From NCBI RefSeq assembly GCF_036588685.1, contig NC_086386.1:15086931-15150930 (forward strand): a DNA stretch of 64,000 nucleotides, written 5' to 3'. The position numbers and the translations under genes are program-made. Source of the stretch: Mytilus trossulus (Eukaryota > Mollusca > Bivalvia > Mytilida > Mytilidae). Positions 23,335 to 34,740 of this stretch are shown in pieces. Numbering within the stretch: the stretch's first letter is position 1; the number at the start of each line of letters is the position of its first letter. The notes under the pieces were generated by a model, which had not been told where the DNA came from, searched no databases, and worked only from the letters and a program-made list of their open reading frames with translations.

Positions 23335-24395
23335 GATTCCTCTCTAGTTATTGCAGTTTGTGAGATTACCTTTTGTGGTCATTCTTTTAATGTTGTCTGC
23401 TGACCATTTTATTTTTGTATATTGATTTTTGCCAAATGTTATTGAATTGTGGTTGTGAACTGTTCGCTGTGAAGTCTGGATCTGATTTAAAAAGTTCTGC
23501 TGATAGCATATCATTTCCGGGGGCTTAATTGTTTCAAGGATATTATCTGCTGTACTTATCTCTGATTTTGATGGAATTTCTATGTTAACTTCAAGATCAT
23601 GTTCTGCAATATGTGTCGTTGCTGTTGTTAATGATTTTGGAATATTTAATACTGCTTTGAAATGTTCAATCCATCTTCTCTCTTATTCCCTTTCATATTT
23701 TATTATATGATCCTCATTGTCTTTTGCTATTATGTTTGTGTGTATTATGTGGCTACATGTGTCTTTGTAATTCGATAAACATCAATCAGTTTTTGTTCTG
23801 AAGCAGCTATTTCTGCTTTCATCGTCTATCGCCATCCCGACAATGAAACTTTTTTTATACCTCTTCTAGTGGCTTTCTTAACTTCCTTATTGCTGTTGAA
23901 GAGCTGATCCATTACTCTATCTTTCAGTTTATCAGAGTGTATGTCAGATCTGTTATTTTTCCTTTCCGGTTTCTGACCAGATTCCAGGTCGCTGGTTTTA
24001 TTCGTTCTTTGTATTTTTGTTCTGTGAAACCGAAGAATTATCTTTTTAAACTCTACTTTCCTTGTTTGCCATTGTTCATTTACGATGAAAATTTGAAAGC
24101 CGTTCTTAAGCTCTAATTTGAAGTCATAATTAGTTTTTATTTCTCCGAGTTTCCCTGTGTCAACTCTGTATTCTGCACGGTTCTGATGCTCTTATTAGTT
24201 TCAGTTTGATTTTTGCTGTGACAAGACGATGACAATTTCCTACATCCGCGCTGTTTTACTCTCACTTCTTGTAAGTATCTCCTCCATTTATCATTACAAG
24301 ATTGTTCAGCTCACATAACTCTACAAAATGTTCTCCATCTTTTGACAAAGTTTTTCAAGCTTGGATGTTTGACCATTTTTAAATCATTTTCAAAT
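23335..24395 (-). pseudogene. Decayed RTE-type LINE, endonuclease and RT remnants
   Basis: Minus-strand frames give, in order, LSKDGEHFVELCELNNLVMI (24365-24305), a region matching the ADVGSDHHLV block of RTE endonucleases as NSADVGNCHRLVTA, linker sequence with many stops, then WIEHFKAVLNIPKS, HDLEVNIEIPSKSEISTADN, a frame change at the GNDMLSAELFK block, and KGNLTNCNN-stop-RGIT, which corresponds to the RTE 'GDLSNCNNYRGI' reverse transcriptase motif. Stops and frameshifts throughout show it is dead and old. The catalytic RT boxes are missing. It lies outside the cysteine-rich gene, upstream of its first coding exon. Confidence 0.7.
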
Positions 24396-25851
24396 CATGA
24401 ATGCATTTGGCAAATGTAGACCAAGTTAAAAGTTTGTTTTCAAAGGGGGAAGTGGCATTGTGTGTACCTTATGAATGTGTTTCGAATTTTTCATCTTGAC
24501 TTTATTTCAATACAAAAGTCCTTTGATAATATTGTATGTGTCACTCTATTCCTTACGCTTCTTTGTTCATGGTCGTATATGTTCCTGGGACATACACAAC
24601 CAAAGGCGAAATGAAGGGAGGTTGGACCGCTATGAACTGAAAATTGACAGTTGTTATCCGTTCGTGTGATGTGTTTGAGCTTTTGATTTTGCCATTTCAT
24701 TAGGGACTTTCCTTTTTGAATTTTCCAGTATTTTTGTGTTTTTACAATATGCTTTATACTAAGTCTATACAAAACTTATCGCACATTCTAATATATTTTG
24801 TTCGATAAGTGAAGAGGTGAATTGTGAATATTGCATGATTTTTTATGATTTAGTATAATTTAAAAGCAGTTGTGCATCACTATAGCCGTTAATGTCTATC
24901 CTTTTCTATATACTACTATAATTGATTTTAGTCGTTATATTCATCTGAGCTTATGTGTTTAAAGATACCGAATAGTCAAACGTTTACTTACTCTTTCAGT
25001 TACCTTTATACATGTTTTTGTCGACAACACTTAAGAACACATTCTAAAGTTATAACGTTACAATCAAATCGATACTCTTGTTATGTGATTTGGAATGGTC
25101 GATGTTTTATCATTCTTTGTATACAGTTGACTGATTGAAAACATTGTGCAACTAATACACCATCCTACAAAAGGTACTTTGAAAACTTCCCTCATAGAAT
25201 GGACCATATGTGCCATACTTCTTACCCCTTAATTCAAATAAACATGAGTTAATGTAATAAGCTATTCATTAAAATATGACAAACAATTCGCTTGAGATTA
25301 CGAATAGCTCATATTTCATTTTAACGAAAACATTGACAAACCTACAATATCGGATTTGGTTATATTTGTACAACGAGTCTTGTTGACCAATTGTGACTTG
25401 TACGCAACTAATCGTATAAAAGTTCCGTTCTGATGAGTTTTGTTTCAAAAGTATTATACATATAAAATTCTAAATAGGTGAAAACAAATGTCAGGGTAAA
25501 TTAAAAAAGGAGCGAAATCTACAAAGCCTGGCAACGTTAACGTTACAAAGAGTCAACCAATGAAACAAAAAGAAATTAGCAGTCATACTCCTGAATTGGA
25601 ACAAGGACTTTGCGTGAATCTGTATTGACCTTACTTCCGATTTACTCTTTATGGATTTTTTTTTCAATGACACTGAGGGTAATGATATTAAGCATACAAG
25701 GTAAATTTGCGGAAAAAAACAACATAAATTAACTTTATTTTATTTTGCACAGTTTTACATTCTGTTTGTTTCGACCAAATGTACAGTTCAAAAGGTGCTC
25801 TGCATGGAAGAGGAAACTGTCTTCAGTCATACAATGAATTTATTATATGAC

Positions 25852-25985
25852 TATAAATTTTCTGTTTTCTCATTGGCTAAAAGCATAGGAAATCCTCTTT
25901 GATAAAACATTATATTCACCGCGGCAAAAATCACGAGAGGTTAATATAAGAATTGGAACAGCGTCCGTGTACCTAAATATAGAAA
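25852..25985 (+). repeat. Short repeat with CCGCGG core, upstream of the recombinase gene
   Basis: Inverted partner of 10063-10195. It ends ~150 bp before the ATG of the Crypton-type gene, so it could be part of that element's left end or of its promoter. No copy was seen downstream of the gene. Confidence 0.7.
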
Positions 25986-26131
25986 CGGGGAATTCTTGTT
26001 AGCTATTTAAGGGATGTATAAATAAAATGGTTTTTAATTGGACGACCGAATAAATATCAACCAATCAGCGCTCTCGACATAAAATCGTTTCGATCTAACA
26101 GACGACAGTTACATGTTTCCGGCAACAAAGT

Positions 26132-27790
26132 ATGGCTGGAGCAGCAGAAGTAGCTACTGAAAAACGCTTTCCATCGTTAAATAATGAGGAAATTAAGAAG
26201 ATTTTGATAGAAAAGGATTCTAAAAATACTCGCCGATCAACAGATTCTAGCGTGAGGACATTTAAATCTTATTTAAGAGAGAAAAATCTACCTGAAGATT
26301 TCGAGAATTTGCCAAACAATGAATTGGACAGTATTTTGTTTAGATTTTATCCTGAGGCTCGCACGGAGAACGGTGAACTATACAAGAAATCTAGTTTGTT
26401 TTCATTAAGACATGGTATCAACAGACACTTATCCAATTTCGATAGTGGTAAGGACATTGTCCATGACACTGATTTCAAGGACTCCAACAAGGTGTTTTTA
26501 GCAACCACAAAAGACCTTAAACGTCAGGGTAAAGGAGGTATTAATCATTACCCCCCGATTGAACTGTCAGATTTAAAGAAACTGTATGAATATTTTGATG
26601 TAAATAACAATGTTCAACTCCAGGAAAAAGTCTTTGTTGACCTTATGTTGTATTTTGGTAGAAGAGGTCGTGAAAACATTCATGAACTTAAAATAACAGA
26701 TTTCGCAGCCACAACAGATGCTGATGGAAGAGTGTACATATATATGTCATCAGATGAATTGACAAAAAATCAACAACAGGATGAAAACACTGCTGATGGC
26801 AGAATGTATGCAAGTGATGGTTAGTATATATAGTATTTATTTTATTTATTCTACATTAAAAATTTAAAATGCAGTGGGGTAAATTTCCTGTGACAGCTAC
26901 ATAATGTACCAAACAATAATCCATTATTACATAGCATTGAGCCGTACAAATACACACAAATTAATAATATATAGCCGTAGTATGTACCAATTACTATGTA
27001 TGCATTTTTCAGATACTTGTGGTTGATATGCCTTACTTCTTGCAAAAAGTAAATCTATTTTTATAAAATTCTTTTTTTCATTGCAGATGACTTATGCCCA
27101 GTGAGATCCTTCAGATTATATACTAGTCATTTGCGAGGAAATAAATGTGATCGCCTTTTTCAACGTCCTAGCACAAAACTGAACTCCGTTAAATGGTATG
27201 ATAGTATACCAATGGGGCATAATACTATTGGTAATTTAATGCCAACAATTTCTGGAAAAGCTGGATTATCAGTGCGTTATACAAACCATTCATTAAGAGC
27301 CACTTCTGTCCATGTATTGGATAATATTGGGAAATTCGCAAGTCGGCATATAATGACTGTAACAGGACACAAAAGTGAAGCCAGTCTTAAAACCTATACC
27401 GGCTACACAGGTGATGAAATAAAGAAAAATATGTCTGACACTATATCTGACACTTTGCGTAAGCCACCATCTAAAAAGCTCTGTGTTAGGGAAGATTTTG
27501 GTGACTTTGAACTAAAACCATTATCAAATTCACAATTTCAAGATTTGTTGAATGACCTGGATATTGATATTGCTCCAAAAGTAGATGAGAACAACAATAT
27601 TTCCACTACCATGACTACAGACCATTACAACAAAGAAAACATTAACTCATCTTGTGTTCAAAACCTACAGAGCGTTAATATTGACAATGAAAGTATCTGC
27701 AATCGAACTGTCAATTACATGGACCAACGATTTCCGATGCCAGTGTTGAACAATTGTTCAAATGTAACAATCAATTTCAATTTAAAGTGA
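26132..27790 (+). CDS. Crypton-type tyrosine recombinase (KIAA1958/DUF3504-like)
   Basis: Two exons, 26132-26819 and 27087-27790, with a 267-bp GT-AG intron (GTTAGT...TTGCAG) join in frame to 463 residues. The N-terminal part (about 15-105) has the helical DNA-binding look of the family (NTRRSTDSSVRTFKSYLREK). The catalytic domain has Arg178 in FGRRGREN, His297 and Arg300 in TNHSLR, His324 in TGHKS and Tyr333 in LKTYTG. The R-H-x-x-R-H-Y set is therefore complete, so strand-cleavage chemistry may be intact. The C-terminus is acidic and Asn-rich. Such genes are either Crypton DNA transposons or their host-domesticated relatives. No terminal repeats were found, as expected for Cryptons. AATAAA lies ~160 bp after the stop. 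It is the most intact coding sequence outside the LINEs. Confidence 0.88.
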
Positions 27791-28050
27791 AGTTCTAAGT
27801 GAAAATTTACTATATACTGTACATGTATCTAGTTTTTTTTATTCTGTTGTATTCAATATTGTTCATGTTTTGTAAACATTGAAATGATACAATTTTCTTC
27901 TAGTTTTTATTATGCAGAATTAAATATGCCTAAAAATCAAACCCAAGCATAAAATAAAAACAGTCTAGGCAAAATACCATCTTACCAAGGATATATTTCA
28001 CAATCTAAAAATATGAAAATGACACTGAGAACTAAAGAGTCATATAATAA

Positions 28051-28200
28051 AGCAATTGTTGACTTTTGATATCAGTTGATACAATGATTTATCAACCCCA
28101 GATGTGATATTCACCTCGGCCGTTGGCCTTGGTGAATATCACATTTCTGGGGTTGATAAATCATTGTATCAACCTCATCAAAAGTCAATAATTGTATAAT
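28051..28200. mobile_element. MITE, TIR family 1, near-perfect hairpin
   Basis: The outer ends CAATTGTTGACTTTTGAT and CAATTATTGACTTTTGATGA (inverted) are followed by 41-bp arms from GTTGATACAATGATTTATCA through GATATTCACC, separated by only ~13 bp (TCGGCCGTTGGCC). It is related to 8790-8945, whose interior differs. Hairpin stability suggests a young copy. Confidence 0.75.
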
Positions 28201-29270
28201 GATAACGAAAGTAGTATCCTCGCACAAACTGAAAATGTAACATAATTTGAAATTTGTTTTATACTAAGATAAAACATATGTTCAAATCTTATATTTTACA
28301 AAAAAGAAAACAAATAAACATACCGGGATAGTTTTCAGACGTTGGTCGACATTTCCACTGGGGTTTTCATCTGGGTAATTTTAAACGCTTATCTATACAG
28401 ATAATATACAGGTAAACTTTTGATTATGATAATCTCAAAGTGTACAGTGATCACAGGAACATGTACAATGTAGTTACTTTAACAGGTCAGGACCACTACC
28501 CTATATGGAAATGCATAAATTAGCATACTTATGTTCTCGCACATGTAATTGTTTATTTACATGTGACGCAATTTATTTTTAACTAGGTTTTTGACCAATC
28601 TACTAAATGAGTTAAAATGCATGATGGACTACTACGTGTTTACAATCAACCAAGAACACGTGGTATTTACCGAAATACAACACATTTTTTCGTGCAATGC
28701 GGGATTCACAATTTCGCTTAGTTTTTAATTTTGTGTATCCTCATTTATAGTTCGTGATATAAAGTACTCCCTCCATGCTCAGATTAACGAAGATTTGTTT
28801 CTATGCGAAGAAAAAAGGGTTTGAATTGCTCGATATATAGCCATTAACATGTTTGATGATGGCACAGAGATTTTATGTATTTATCCACCAGACAGCAACG
28901 AAACAACAGCGAAAAAACACAATTATCCACGAGACAAACTAACTAGTGTAAAGTAAGCCGTCGATAACATCCTGTGCTGATATTCACGAGTACAGCAATG
29001 TTCGCATAGATAATTAACGGCAAATGTGGGATCCTTGAATTTTGTGTTCGTAAAAAAGGCGAAGAAATATTTACATACATGGCAGTGTTAACAAAATCTA
29101 TAAGTATTTTTTTCACATTTCAGTATAGGGGACTTCCAAACTGTTCCCTCTTTTTTGAAGGTAGCGAAATCAGCAACTGTAGTTTCAGTTTGTTCGTTTT
29201 TTAACGGGCTCGGACATTTACCAAACTGAATAAAATCATTACATTTCTTATACCTGCAAAGTAAAAATTT
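28200..29270. other. Unassigned non-coding stretch
   Basis: AT-rich, with no recognised gene or repeat apart from small A/T runs. A 93-codon minus frame at 29088-29369 is not recognised and has no supporting features. Confidence 0.4.
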
Positions 29271-29273
29271 GGT

Positions 29274-29430
29274 TGGCTTGCTTGCTTTGTTTGTATAGTT
29301 GTTTATACAAGCTTTGAAAATAAAATTGACATCTTTAAACAATATATATATATATATCATATGAGGCATAGTTTAACTTGTATATTTCATATTTTGTACA
29401 ATATATAAACAAAGCAAGCAAGCTAACCTA
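29274..29430. repeat. Inverted repeat with 26-bp arms
   Basis: GTTGGCTTGCTTGCTTTGTT at about 29273 is mirrored by AACAAAGCAAGCAAGCTAAC at about 29410, 24 of 26 positions matching. The arms enclose ~110 bp including a (TA)n run. It sits just before the 21-bp array. Confidence 0.6.
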
Positions 29431-29540
29431 TGCACGGCCGACACTCGGCTAACCGAGAAATAGGTCGGTTAATCTATATTGAGTATGCGGCTATATCGGC
29501 GGTGTATGGCGTATCATAAGGGTCAAAAGTATATTTTGTT

Positions 29541-29942
29541 GCAAAAGCTATATCTTCAATTGCAAATGCTATATTAAATACTGCAAATGCTATATAATTA
29601 GTGCAAATGCTATAATAAATACTGCAAATGCTGTAATTATTATAGCAAAAGGTATTGTACCTGTATTTGTAGCAAATGCTGTATACTTACGTATCAAAAG
29701 GCTCAAAAGTATATAATGGTGCATTTGCCATCACAAATGTAGCATTTGGACTTATAAGTATAGCATTTGGACTTATAAGTATAGCATTTGCACGAATAGT
29801 TTTAGCATTTGCCATCATAGATGTAGCATTTGGACTAATAAGTTTAGCATTTGCAATAATATTTATAGCATTTGCACTAATTAAAATACCATTTGCACTA
29901 ATATTCAGTTACCATTTGCAGTTATAAATATAGCATTTGCAA
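29541..29942 (+). repeat. Inverted array of 21-bp repeats (GCAAATGC / GCATTTGC)
   Basis: Seven units of the word GCAAATGCTAT (29541, 29562, 29583, 29603, 29624, 29645, 29672) are followed by eleven units of its complement ATAGCATTTGC (29721, 29742, 29763, 29784, 29805, 29826, 29847, 29868, 29889, 29912, 29933). The step is 21 bp almost throughout. The orientation flips near 29697. Because 21 is a multiple of three, the right half reads as a seven-residue repeat (AFGLISI, AFARIVL, AFAIIDV...) in an 83-codon frame at 29676-29927; I think this is a by-product and not a gene. Confidence 0.9.
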
Positions 29943-30117
29943 TAGTTCAAATTATTTAAATTTTCAAGAATTATAGAAACGCCTTGTTATTTCTTTTTAC
30001 TTGAGACTCCACCTATTTCTAAATTTACCTCAGCCTCTTTTAATTACATGTTTGACATGGCAGAATAAGAACTCTTCTGACATTATTCCTGTAAAATTGG
30101 TAAACTTCTACAACATG

Positions 30118-30273
30118 TGCAGCGTTTTTTCGTTAATGGCGTATACAAATAATTTGCACGGATTTCTGAGCGTATTTCAAAACATTGTTAATGACAAAGA
30201 ACGTGATTTAGACAATGACGATGCTTCCTTTAATTTTCTGGATGATGCATTGAACTGGGTGAATGCATTGTAA
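30118..30273 (+). CDS. Unrecognised small ORF ending at AATAAA
   Basis: From ATG at 30116-30118 the frame encodes ~52 residues, MCSVFSLMAYTNN...LNWVNAL, with an acidic C-terminal part (KERDLDNDDASFNFLDDAL) that looks more protein-like than its surroundings. The TAA stop overlaps an AATAAA signal. The frame is open upstream to about 30001. It could be the last exon of an unseen gene or chance. Confidence 0.25.
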   Translation, partial: CSVFSLMAYTNNLHGFLSVFQNIVNDKERDLDNDDASFNFLDDALNWVNAL

Positions 30274-30477
30274 ATAAAATTTTCAAAACATCTTTTTTGA
30301 GCAAGTAAAATACATACAAACTACTCATTGAAGTATAATTGCTTCGAAAAGGAGTTATAACAGCTTGAATTTTAAAATTAAAAGGTCTATAGTAGAGGGT
30401 TAAGTATGTTTTTATTTTTTTAAATATAACGTCCAGAGAAGGGGGTTCAATGTAAAATACGGGGGTCGCCCCGATAT

Positions 30478-30525
30478 TCCGACACCTTATTAGTCCGACA
30501 CTCCAATAGTCCGACAAAGTTTAAT
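30478..30525 (+). repeat. Three short repeats of (T)AGTCCGACA
   Basis: ATTCCGACACC, TTAGTCCGACACTCC and ATAGTCCGACAAAG follow each other at 16-17-bp steps. This looks like the end of a DNA transposon with subterminal repeats, but no partner end was found. Confidence 0.4.
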
Positions 30526-30959
30526 AACTAATACAGTAATAGAAAATCTTCTTCATGAGGGTATGGATGGTGTTAACGGAACAGAGAATAATGGGTGAAC
30601 AGATACAGAATAGAGAAAAAAGGACAAAGAAATAAAGAAAAGCATTTGATAAGAAGCTAAAATATAAATAAAAATGTACATACAAATTAAAGTATACAGA
30701 AATGTATGACCCCCTTCAAATCCAGACCCTCCTTCGTAGAATCGTTGTTGACATGGTATTTGAACTACTCTTTTTTTATATTAGTATACCACAACAGATA
30801 CATGTAATACCAAGCCATCTATCTGGTATTACTATGAAAGATATACCATGACTCGAGAACCTTGCAAGTTTTGATAAACATATATAAAAAAGTGATCTAC
30901 ATGGAAACACGTTGTACTAAGAAGGATATGTAATCAGATGTAGAGATGTCTCTCATCAT

Positions 30960-30990
30960 AAAGAATAGTGTTTACTAAACACTATTCTTT
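30960..30990. repeat. Perfect 15-bp hairpin
   Basis: AAAGAATAGTGTTTA and its exact complement are separated by a single C. No T-run or gene is placed so as to make it a terminator, so its role is unknown. Confidence 0.7.
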
Positions 30991-31224
30991 ACTTTACATG
31001 ATAAGGGCTCGGATGCAGTAAAAACTGTAAAAAGTGTCATTTTACCATAAAATGGGACTATTGTATCGAAACATGAATATTTACATTCATCTATTATACT
31101 ATACACGAAACAAAGATTAAAAACTTTAAAACAAACAGAGAGCTATCGAATTGTTAATTAATAATACGCTCAAAAATAGGCAAGTTTAAGTTTAAACTGT
31201 GACATCGATAGTAAAATTATCAGT

Positions 31225-32290
31225 CGGTGACAATTTTTGTCGAGCCTTCGACTTTAGTCGAAAAAGCGAGACTAAGCGATCCTACATTCCGTCGTCGGCG
31301 TCGTCGGCGGCGGCGTCCACAAATATTCACTCTGTGGTTAAAGTTTTTGAAATTTTAATAATTTTCTTAAACTATTCTGGATTTCTACCAAACTTGGACA
31401 GAAGCTTGTTTATGATCATTAGATAGTATCCAGAAGTAAATTTTGTAAAAATAAAGTTCCATTTTTTCGGTATTTTACTTACAAATGGACTTAGTTTTTT
31501 CTGGGGGGAAACATTACATTCACTCTGTGGTTAAAGTTTTTAAAGTTTTAATAACTTTCTTAAACTATCCTTGGTTTGTACCAAACTTGGACAGAAGCTT
31601 GTTTATAATCATAAGATAGTATCCAGAAGTAAAGTTTGTAAAAAAACAAATCCATTTTTTCCGTATTTTACTTTTAAATGGACTTAGTTTTTCTGCGGAG
31701 AAACATTACATTCACTCTGTGGTTTAAGTTTTTAAAGTTTTAATAACTTTCTTAAACTATCCTTGGTTTGTACCAAACTCGGACAGAAGCTTGTTTATGA
31801 TCATAAGATAGTATCCAGAAGTAAAGTTTGTAAAAAAATAAATCCATTTTTTCCGTATTTTACTTTTAAATGGACTTAGTTTTTCTGCGAGGAAACATTA
31901 CATTCACTCTGTGGTTTAAGTTTTTAAAATCTGAATAACTTTCTTAAACTATCCTGGGTTTGTAACAAACTTAGACAAAAGCTTTTTTATAATCTTAAGA
32001 TAGTATCCAGAAGTAAATTTTGTAAAAAGATAACTGCATTTTTTCTGTATTAGACTATTAAATGGACTTAGATTTTCTTCCAGTTAACATTACATACAGT
32101 CAGCTGTTAAAGTTTTTAAAACATTTATTAGATTCATTAACTATCCTAATTTTTTACCAAACTTGGACAGAAGCTTCTTACGATCATAAGATAGTATCAA
32201 GAAGAATATTTTTATAGATTTCTTTCCTCATTTTTGTTGAGCCTGCGATTTACAGCAAAAGTAGGCGAGACACTGGGTTCCGCGGAACCC
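31225..32290 (+). repeat. Five-unit tandem array, 192-bp period, with direct-repeat flanks
   Basis: The word TTCACTCTGTGG falls at 31326, 31519, 31711 and 31903, and its diverged form at 32095; the steps are 193, 192, 192 and 192 bp. Each unit carries ACCAAAC-TTGGACAGAAGCTTGTTTATGATCAT, TAGTATCCAGAAGTAAA and AAATGGACTTAGTTTTT. Units 2-4 are most alike. The array is entered through TTTTTGTCGAGCCTTCGACTT...GCGAGAC (about 31230-31275), with a GTCGTCGGCG run, and left through a direct copy of that flank (TTTTTGTTGAGCCTGCGATTT...GGCGAGAC, 32233-32272). This is a common bivalve repeat type; no coding is seen. Confidence 0.88.
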
Positions 32291-32499
32291 TTACAAATTT
32301 TTCTATACAAACAAGTGTGGACACAGATCAGTGTGAATAGTCCGTTGGATGTTTGACAGTGTTTTCTGACAAAAAGAGTTTTCTGGTTGTCCGCATTGGG
32401 TTCTATGTTGAAGTGTTGTGTCCAGTGACAGTAAACCTGTACCAAACACTGAAAATGATAGTCGTACATTCAATATTGTGTTTTACAGTGATCAATATA

Positions 32500-32880
32500 T
32501 ATATAAGAAGATGTGGTATGAGTGTCAATGAGACAACTGTTACTCTCCATCCAAGTCACACTTTGTAAAAGTAAACCATTATCAGGTAAGTCAAGCCTGT
32601 CATGAAGGAGACACTACTTTTAATCAGCGCTGACCGATCATATATTTTATTTAGCTAGACATTGCTTTCAATATTAAATCTACATATTTGGAAGAGATAT
32701 ATAGCTACGTTTTTTCATGTTAGTTATTCGACAAAACTTCACAAATAGATATAGGAAAATGTGGTATGGGTGCCAATAAGACAACTCTCCATACAACTAA
32801 AAATGTATAACAGTTATTGCTCAAGGGACGACCTTCAACACAGAGCCTTGGCTCACACCGAACAGCAGGTCTGTTAATCG
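32500..32880 (-). repeat. Two R1-type tail fragments
   Basis: 32500-32580 and 32750-32880 both begin with a GATGTGGTATGGGTGCCAAT-like word and run in the same direction. The second continues through ACCTTCAACACAGAGCCTTGGCTCACACCGAAC. A CTGTTAATCGGG word that follows recurs at about 33290-33325. Confidence 0.7.
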
Positions 32881-32884
32881 GGTT

Positions 32885-34000
32885 GGCTAAAGTCTGTTAA
32901 TCAGGTGTTATCGTGAAAATCAGTGCAAGGTCAGCATGTTTCATTGTATAACTTCTTAATTATATTTATATCATAAAAACTATTCATGTCTGACAAAATG
33001 ATTTGGAGTACTGAATCCAGAGGTGTAATTATTTTTTTTCTAGCTTCAATACAGGATCTATAAAATGAAAAGGCGAGTTACTCATCAGTAAACTTATACA
33101 CATTTTACACACACAAAATGTACACAAATATGACAAGTTGGTTGAGTTTACTTGCATGCAATCTTTTGAACATCGAAAAAAGACTGGCATTATATTTGTT
33201 TAACATATTAACACCAATATGTGAAAAATCTACACAAAAAACTGTATGTTGGTGACATAAATAAATTTTTGATAAAAATATGGTCTGTTAATGGGTCGGA
33301 TGTATAAAACTCGGTCTGTTAATTGGTCTGTTAAGAGTTATGAATGACATTACTAGTATAATTTAACTGCTATATGGGGTGTTATCTCAATAAAGGGATA
33401 GGCTCAAGATTAGTGGCTAGAATAAATGGAAACAGCACATGAACAATGAAACATAAGTTTAGACGATGGAATCTGAAAATTGATAGAAATGATTTTAAAA
33501 AGTGTAAAATCAAAGTAATATTAATTTCATCAAAGAATGGTCGCATATATCATGTGGATTCTGTTTCATAGATATGAATGGCACCAATTTGTCATTTGCA
33601 TAGTTAAAAAGTACATAAATCAGAGATGAACTTCGTCATGTTTTTGATTTTTTTATCAAATGAACTGAAATATGTTTATAATGCAAACAAATATAGACAA
33701 ACCTTTCAACATCAACCTTTCTCTCTACACCACCTTGAAGGTAAAAAAAACAAGCACGTTTGCGGACTGCGAGTCGGCTAAATGACTTACAAAAAAATGT
33801 ACGATATCATAGGAATACATCATTACTCGAAAAAAAAAAAAAATATTATGCATTTATTGTGATTTACATGAATATAAAATTGTCTTGTTGTTACACATTA
33901 AATCAGCAACCAACACTAATATAAAAAAAAAACAACCTTACTACTGTCTATTTCTTGTTTAGAATCAAGGTTTAGAACTTGGTAAAGACATTTCCTTAGG
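32885..34000. other. Unassigned non-coding stretch
   Basis: AT-rich sequence with A/T runs and several GGTCTGTTAAT words (32870-32910, 33282-33330). No gene is seen. Confidence 0.4.
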
Positions 34001-34049
34001 CGGAAGAAAATGAGAATGATGACTCGGTACAAAGGAAAATACATACCGG

Positions 34050-34740
34050 AAATAAACTCCTCATCGATACCAGGATTGAAATTTGATATTTGCGCCTACG
34101 AAAAACTCATCAGTGCCGCTCGAAAAAAAATGCTTAAAAGGCCAAAAACAAAGTTGAAAAGCATTGAGGAAATACAACTAATACCGGCGTCGCACATCAG
34201 CGTAAAGCTCCTGTCGTTTTAAAAATCATTTACGCTGCCAATATGCTTTAACCGTGTATTGGGCGTACTAGAGGCGTACCTAAGGGTAAGCGTTTATCCG
34301 GCGTTCACGAAACGTATGTTGGCGTATGTTGTATGTTTTTTATGCTGCATAAAAATTTCTTCGGGTTTTAGCGTTCTTCAAGTGTATTTACTTTCCTTCA
34401 GTGGCTAGAGGTAAAGGGGGTTGATATCTCATAAACATGTTTATCCCCTCCGCAACTTTGCACCTGTCCCAAGTCAGGAGCTTTTTGGCTTTGTTAGTCT
34501 ATATGATTTTTAATTTTAGTTTCTTGTGTATAATTCGGAGTTTATTATGACGTCCATTATCACTGTACTATAGTATGCATATTTTTTAAGGGGCCAGCTG
34601 AAGGACGCCTACGGGTGCGGGAGTTTCTCTCTACATTGAAGACCCATTGGTGGCCTTTGTCTGTTGCCTGTTCTATGGTCGGGTTGTTGTCGCTTTGACA
34701 CATTCACCATTTCCTTTCTCGAATTTACCTTTGTATTTCG
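34050..34740 (+). repeat. Decayed retroelement tail with broken hammerhead unit
   Basis: 34065-34145 matches the hammerhead-type family (CATCGATACCAGGATTGAAA, AACTCATCAGTGCCGCTCG), but the GAAA side and stem II are lost. 34430-34740 holds CCTGTCCCAAGTCAGGAGC and GGTCGGGTTGTTGTCGCTTT...CACATTC, words typical of retroelement 3' regions in mussels; the reversed form of the latter recurs at about 49760-49795. No frame is kept. Confidence 0.5.

Noticed and set aside
29676..29927. 83-codon frame with a hydrophobic heptapeptide repeat
   Set aside because: The heptads follow from the 21-bp DNA repeat; the array continues outside the frame and in opposite orientation, so the DNA repeat, not a protein, explains it.
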